NCBI GenBank assembly: GCA_031364965.1
Contig: JANLXF010000247.1
Coordinates: forward strand, 1 to 8,690
Direction: 5' to 3'
Length of the DNA stretch: 8,690 nucleotides
Source: JAOUEA01 sp031364965
GTDB taxonomy: Bacteria > Actinomycetota > UBA4738 > HRBIN12
The notes under the pieces were generated by a model. It was not told the DNA's origin and did no database searches. It worked only from the letters and a program-made list of their open reading frames with translations. The position numbers and the translations under genes are program-made. The stretch's first letter is position 1, and every line of letters begins with the position of its first letter. Shown in pieces: positions 6,903 to 8,690 of this stretch.

Positions 6903-8366
6903 GACATCGACTATCGCGCGCTCCTACCGGAGCTGATCCTCTCGGGCACGGTGATCCTGGTGCTCGTCGTGGATGTGTTCCTGTCCGCGCGGCGCAAGTG
7001 GCTCGCGATGCCCCTCGCGATGGTCGGCGTGGTGGCGGCCCTGGTGGCGTTGCTGTCACTGGTGGGGGGACCGACCCGCACCGCGTTCGGCGGAAGCTTC
7101 GTCGTCGACCGTTTCACGCTGCTGTTCCAGGGGTTCTTCTTGGTGGCCGCCATCGTGGTCCTCGCGATCTCCCTCCGGTATTTCCGCGAGGGCGGGTTCT
7201 ACCAGGGCGAGTACTACTTCTTGTTGCTCACCGCGTTCCTCGGGTGCGTGATGATGCCCGGCTCGCGGGATCTGCTGCTGCTGTTCGTCTCCCTCGAGCT
7301 CGTCTCGGCCCCAGGATTCCTGATGGCGGCGTTCCGCAAGGGCGACATCCGTTCCAACGAGGCAGGGCTGAAGTTCTTCCTGATCGGGGTCCTGTCGACC
7401 GCCGTGATGCTCTACGGGATGAGCCTGATCTACGGGGTCACCGGCGCCACCCGGCTCGACGCGATCGCCGTCGGGCTCAGCCGCGTGGTGGGAACGAGCC
7501 GGGAGACCCTCGCGCTCGCCGCGATCCTGTTCGTGGTCGTGGGCTTCGCGTTCAAGGTGAGCGCCTTCCCGTTCCAGTTCTGGGCCCCCGACACCTACGA
7601 AGGCTCGCCGGTGCCCGTGGCCGCGTTCCTGGCCGTGGCCTCCAGCGCCGCGGGGTTCGCCGGGCTCCTGCAGCTGATGTTCATCGCGTTCATCGGCCAG
7701 CACGAGTTCTGGGTGCCGATCTTCGTGCTCCTGTCGCTCGCCACGATGACGCTCGGCAACCTCGTCGCGCTGCAGCAGACACAGATCGTGCGGCTGCTCG
7801 CGTACTCGGGGATCGCGCAGTCGGGCTACATCTTGATGACGTTCGCGCTCGTCACCGACGACGCGGCCACGAACCACGCCGCGTTCTCCGCCGCCGTGGC
7901 GTACATCTTGATCTACGGGGTGATGAACGTCGGCGCGTTCGCAGCGGTCGTCGCGGTGAGTCGCCGCGCGAGCAGCCTGCGGATCAGCGACTTCGCGGGC
8001 CTGGTCAAGGTCGCGCCGTTGATCGCGGTGGGGATGGCAACGTTCATGATCTCGCTGGCCGGTGTGCCCCCGACGGGCGGATTCTGGGGGAAGCTGCTGA
8101 TCTTCCGGGCGGCGATCGATCGCGGCGGACCGCTCGGCGTGTGGCTCGCCGTCATCATGCTGGCGAACTCCGTCGTGAGCATCTCGTACTACTTCGCGGT
8201 TCCGCGTCAGATGTTCCTGAAGCCCGCCGAGGACGAGACGCCGCTCGCGGCGCCCGTGCTCGTCTCCGCGGTCGTCGCGGTCGCGACGGTCGCGATCGTG
8301 ATGATCTTCATCCTGCCCGGTGCGTTCGCGCGCCTGGCCGATCTCTCCTCACTCGTCGGCGGTTGA
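6900..8366 (+). CDS. nuoN: NADH-quinone oxidoreductase subunit N (NuoN), atypical pump residues
   Basis: NuoN is the antiporter-like subunit nearest NuoK in the membrane arm. The 488-residue product matches the family length (E. coli about 485). Kept: TM5 Glu 133 in SLELVSAPGF, Glu 154 and Lys 158 in NEAGLKFFLIG, TM7 Lys 219 in FAFKVSAFPFQFWAPDTY, and TM12 Lys 398 in GGFWGKLLIF. Changed relative to E. coli numbering: TM8 Lys 247 becomes Ser 249 (FLAVASSAAGF), His 224 becomes Gln 226, Lys 295 becomes Val 297 (QIVRLLAYS), and His 305 becomes Gln 307 (GIAQSGY). NuoL and NuoM of this operon keep their equivalents. The frame is intact, so this is not decay by frameshift. Whether it is a clade trait or a special case cannot be told here. 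A start at GTG 6885 is possible but less likely. Confidence 0.96.
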   Translation: MDIDYRALLPELILSGTVILVLVVDVFLSARRKWLAMPLAMVGVVAALVALLSLVGGPTRTAFGGSFVVDRFTLLFQGFFLVAAIVVLAISLRYFREGGFYQGEYYFLLLTAFLGCVMMPGSRDLLLLFVSLELVSAPGFLMAAFRKGDIRSNEAGLKFFLIGVLSTAVMLYGMSLIYGVTGATRLDAIAVGLSRVVGTSRETLALAAILFVVVGFAFKVSAFPFQFWAPDTYEGSPVPVAAFLAVASSAAGFAGLLQLMFIAFIGQHEFWVPIFVLLSLATMTLGNLVALQQTQIVRLLAYSGIAQSGYILMTFALVTDDAATNHAAFSAAVAYILIYGVMNVGAFAAVVAVSRRASSLRISDFAGLVKVAPLIAVGMATFMISLAGVPPTGGFWGKLLIFRAAIDRGGPLGVWLAVIMLANSVVSISYYFAVPRQMFLKPAEDETPLAAPVLVSAVVAVATVAIVMIFILPGAFARLADLSSLVGG

Positions 8367-8367
8367 G

Positions 8368-8382
8368 CGCCGGACGTCGGCG
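8368..8382 (+). terminator. Possible weak terminator-like hairpin after nuoN
   Basis: CGCCG (8368-8372) pairs with CGGCG (8378-8382) around GACGT; an inner G-T pair is also possible. It starts two bases after the nuoN stop. No T-run follows, so it would at best be a GC-rich actinomycete-style terminator or a 3'-end stabiliser. The short stem makes chance likely. Confidence 0.3.
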
Positions 8383-8394
8383 AGGGGCTGAACC

Positions 8395-8422
8395 CTGTCA
8401 TTCGTTCGGGCGAACGTAGGAT
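8395..8422 (+). promoter_or_regulatory. Candidate htpX promoter with internal palindrome
   Basis: CTGTCA (8395-8400) matches four of six bases of the TTGACA -35 consensus. TAGGAT (8417-8422) fits a TAnnnT -10 box. The spacer is 16 bp. The spacer holds a perfect inverted repeat, CGTTCG-GG-CGAACG (8403-8416), in the position where a repressor or regulator would bind. The motif does not fit the actinomycete LexA box (GAAC-N4-GTTC), HAIR or CIRCE. A start near 8429 would leave a leader of about 33 nt. Inference from sequence only. Confidence 0.42.
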
Positions 8423-8436
8423 CGAGAGGTTCGATC
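8420..8436 (+). repeat. Inverted repeat in the htpX leader
   Basis: GATCGA (8420-8425) and TCGATC (8431-8436) are perfect 6-bp inverted arms around GAGGT. They overlap the candidate -10 box and the predicted start of the htpX leader, 14 bp before the ribosome binding site. They could be a second operator or a small RNA hairpin. Confidence 0.4.
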
Positions 8437-8450
8437 GACGCGACCGCCCG

Positions 8451-8464
8451 AGGAGGCACCCGTG
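8451..8464 (+). promoter_or_regulatory. Strong ribosome binding site for htpX
   Basis: AGGAGG at 8451-8456 lies 5 nt before GTG 8462. It is a full Shine-Dalgarno match and decides the start. Confidence 0.75.
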
Positions 8465-8690
8465 ACACCCGGCATCAACCGTGCGAAGACCTGGATCCTG
8501 ATCGCCGCGATGGGCGGCCTGTTCGTCCTGATCGGCGGGGGAGTGGGGGCGTTCACGAACCTGGGTGCGAGCACCGGCGCCGCGCTCTTCCTGGGCTTGG
8601 GGCTCGTGTTCAACGCGGCGATGTACTGGTACTCGGACAAGATCGCCATCGCCACCACGCGGTCCAAGCCGGTGACCGAGCAGGAGCAGC
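8462..8690 (+). CDS. htpX: HtpX-like membrane zinc metalloprotease, N-terminal part
   Basis: HtpX is an M48 family membrane protease that degrades damaged or misassembled membrane proteins at the inner face of the cytoplasmic membrane. Only the first 76 codons lie in the window, so the catalytic HExxH is not visible. Seen: an N-terminal NRAKT just before a first transmembrane helix (about residues 10-31), a second helix (about 36-56), and the family motif N-x3-Y-x-YSDKIAI (51-63) followed by TTRSKPVTEQEQ. The GTG start has an AGGAGG site 5 nt upstream. The gene lies 95 bp after nuoN on the same strand with its own candidate promoter, so it may be a separate unit or partly read through. I recall an htpX homologue after the second nuo cluster of Streptomyces, so the pairing is probably conserved. 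Family call is fairly sure; function here is inferred. Confidence 0.85.
   Translation, partial: MTPGINRAKTWILIAAMGGLFVLIGGGVGAFTNLGASTGAALFLGLGLVFNAAMYWYSDKIAIATTRSKPVTEQEQ

Noticed and set aside
5389..7059. Long antisense open frame (556 codons) opposite nuoM
   Set aside because: Same kind of shadow: charged low-complexity product, lying opposite an intact, highly conserved gene.
8403..8433. Possible LexA (SOS), HAIR, CIRCE or ClgR operator before htpX
   Set aside because: The half-sites are in the wrong order or spacing (GTTC before GAAC with 4 bp between; GAAC to GTTC 13 bp apart). None fits a known consensus, so only an unnamed palindrome is reported.
8398..8667. Antisense open frame of 89 codons covering the htpX promoter and start
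   Set aside because: No ribosome binding site or recognisable product; it lies opposite a clear HtpX N-terminus.
1..8690. Mobile elements, CRISPR arrays, tRNA/rRNA genes, defence systems
   Set aside because: No transposase, direct-repeat array, RNA gene or defence-type protein is visible; nearly all of the window is occupied by conserved nuo genes.

Overview
The window is one strand-consistent run of respiratory complex I genes, nuoB (5' end cut off)-nuoC-nuoH-nuoI-nuoJ-nuoK-nuoL-nuoM-nuoN, followed after a 95-bp gap by the first 76 codons of an htpX membrane protease gene (cut off by the window end). The DNA is GC-rich, with strong third-position G/C and frequent GTG starts (nuoC, nuoI, nuoL, htpX). 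The NuoH and NuoI wording resembles what I recall of the second, shorter complex I cluster (nuoA2-N2 type) of high-GC actinomycetes such as Streptomyces, where an htpX homologue also follows nuoN. I therefore infer a high-GC Actinomycetota-like bacterium. That rests on memory, not on a search.

Layout: 1-506 nuoB (4Fe-4S cluster N2 subunit); 475-1002 nuoC; 999-2006 nuoH (quinone-site membrane subunit); 2035-2547 nuoI (two 4Fe-4S clusters); 2549-3052 nuoJ; 3049-3351 nuoK; 3345-5330 nuoL; 5350-6888 nuoM; 6900-8366 nuoN; 8367-8461 intergenic with three inverted repeats and a candidate promoter; 8462-8690 htpX start. The complex I genes overlap or lie within 28 bp of each other, so they look like one operon. 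Most junctions carry a clear Shine-Dalgarno sequence.

How it works together: NuoB, NuoC and NuoI form the arm next to the membrane that passes electrons to quinone. NuoH, J, K, L, M and N form the proton-pumping membrane arm. The NADH-input genes nuoE, nuoF and nuoG are absent between nuoC and nuoH, and so is nuoD, whose usual place is directly between nuoC and nuoH. nuoA is presumably upstream. The complex would thus need another electron donor module, or subunits shared from elsewhere.

I see no mobile element, CRISPR array, RNA gene or defence system. The window is largely an ordinary conserved operon. The points worth a second look are the missing nuoD, the loss of several normally conserved residues in NuoN (including the TM8 lysine), a strong UUCG stem-loop just after the nuoB stop, and the structured htpX promoter region.
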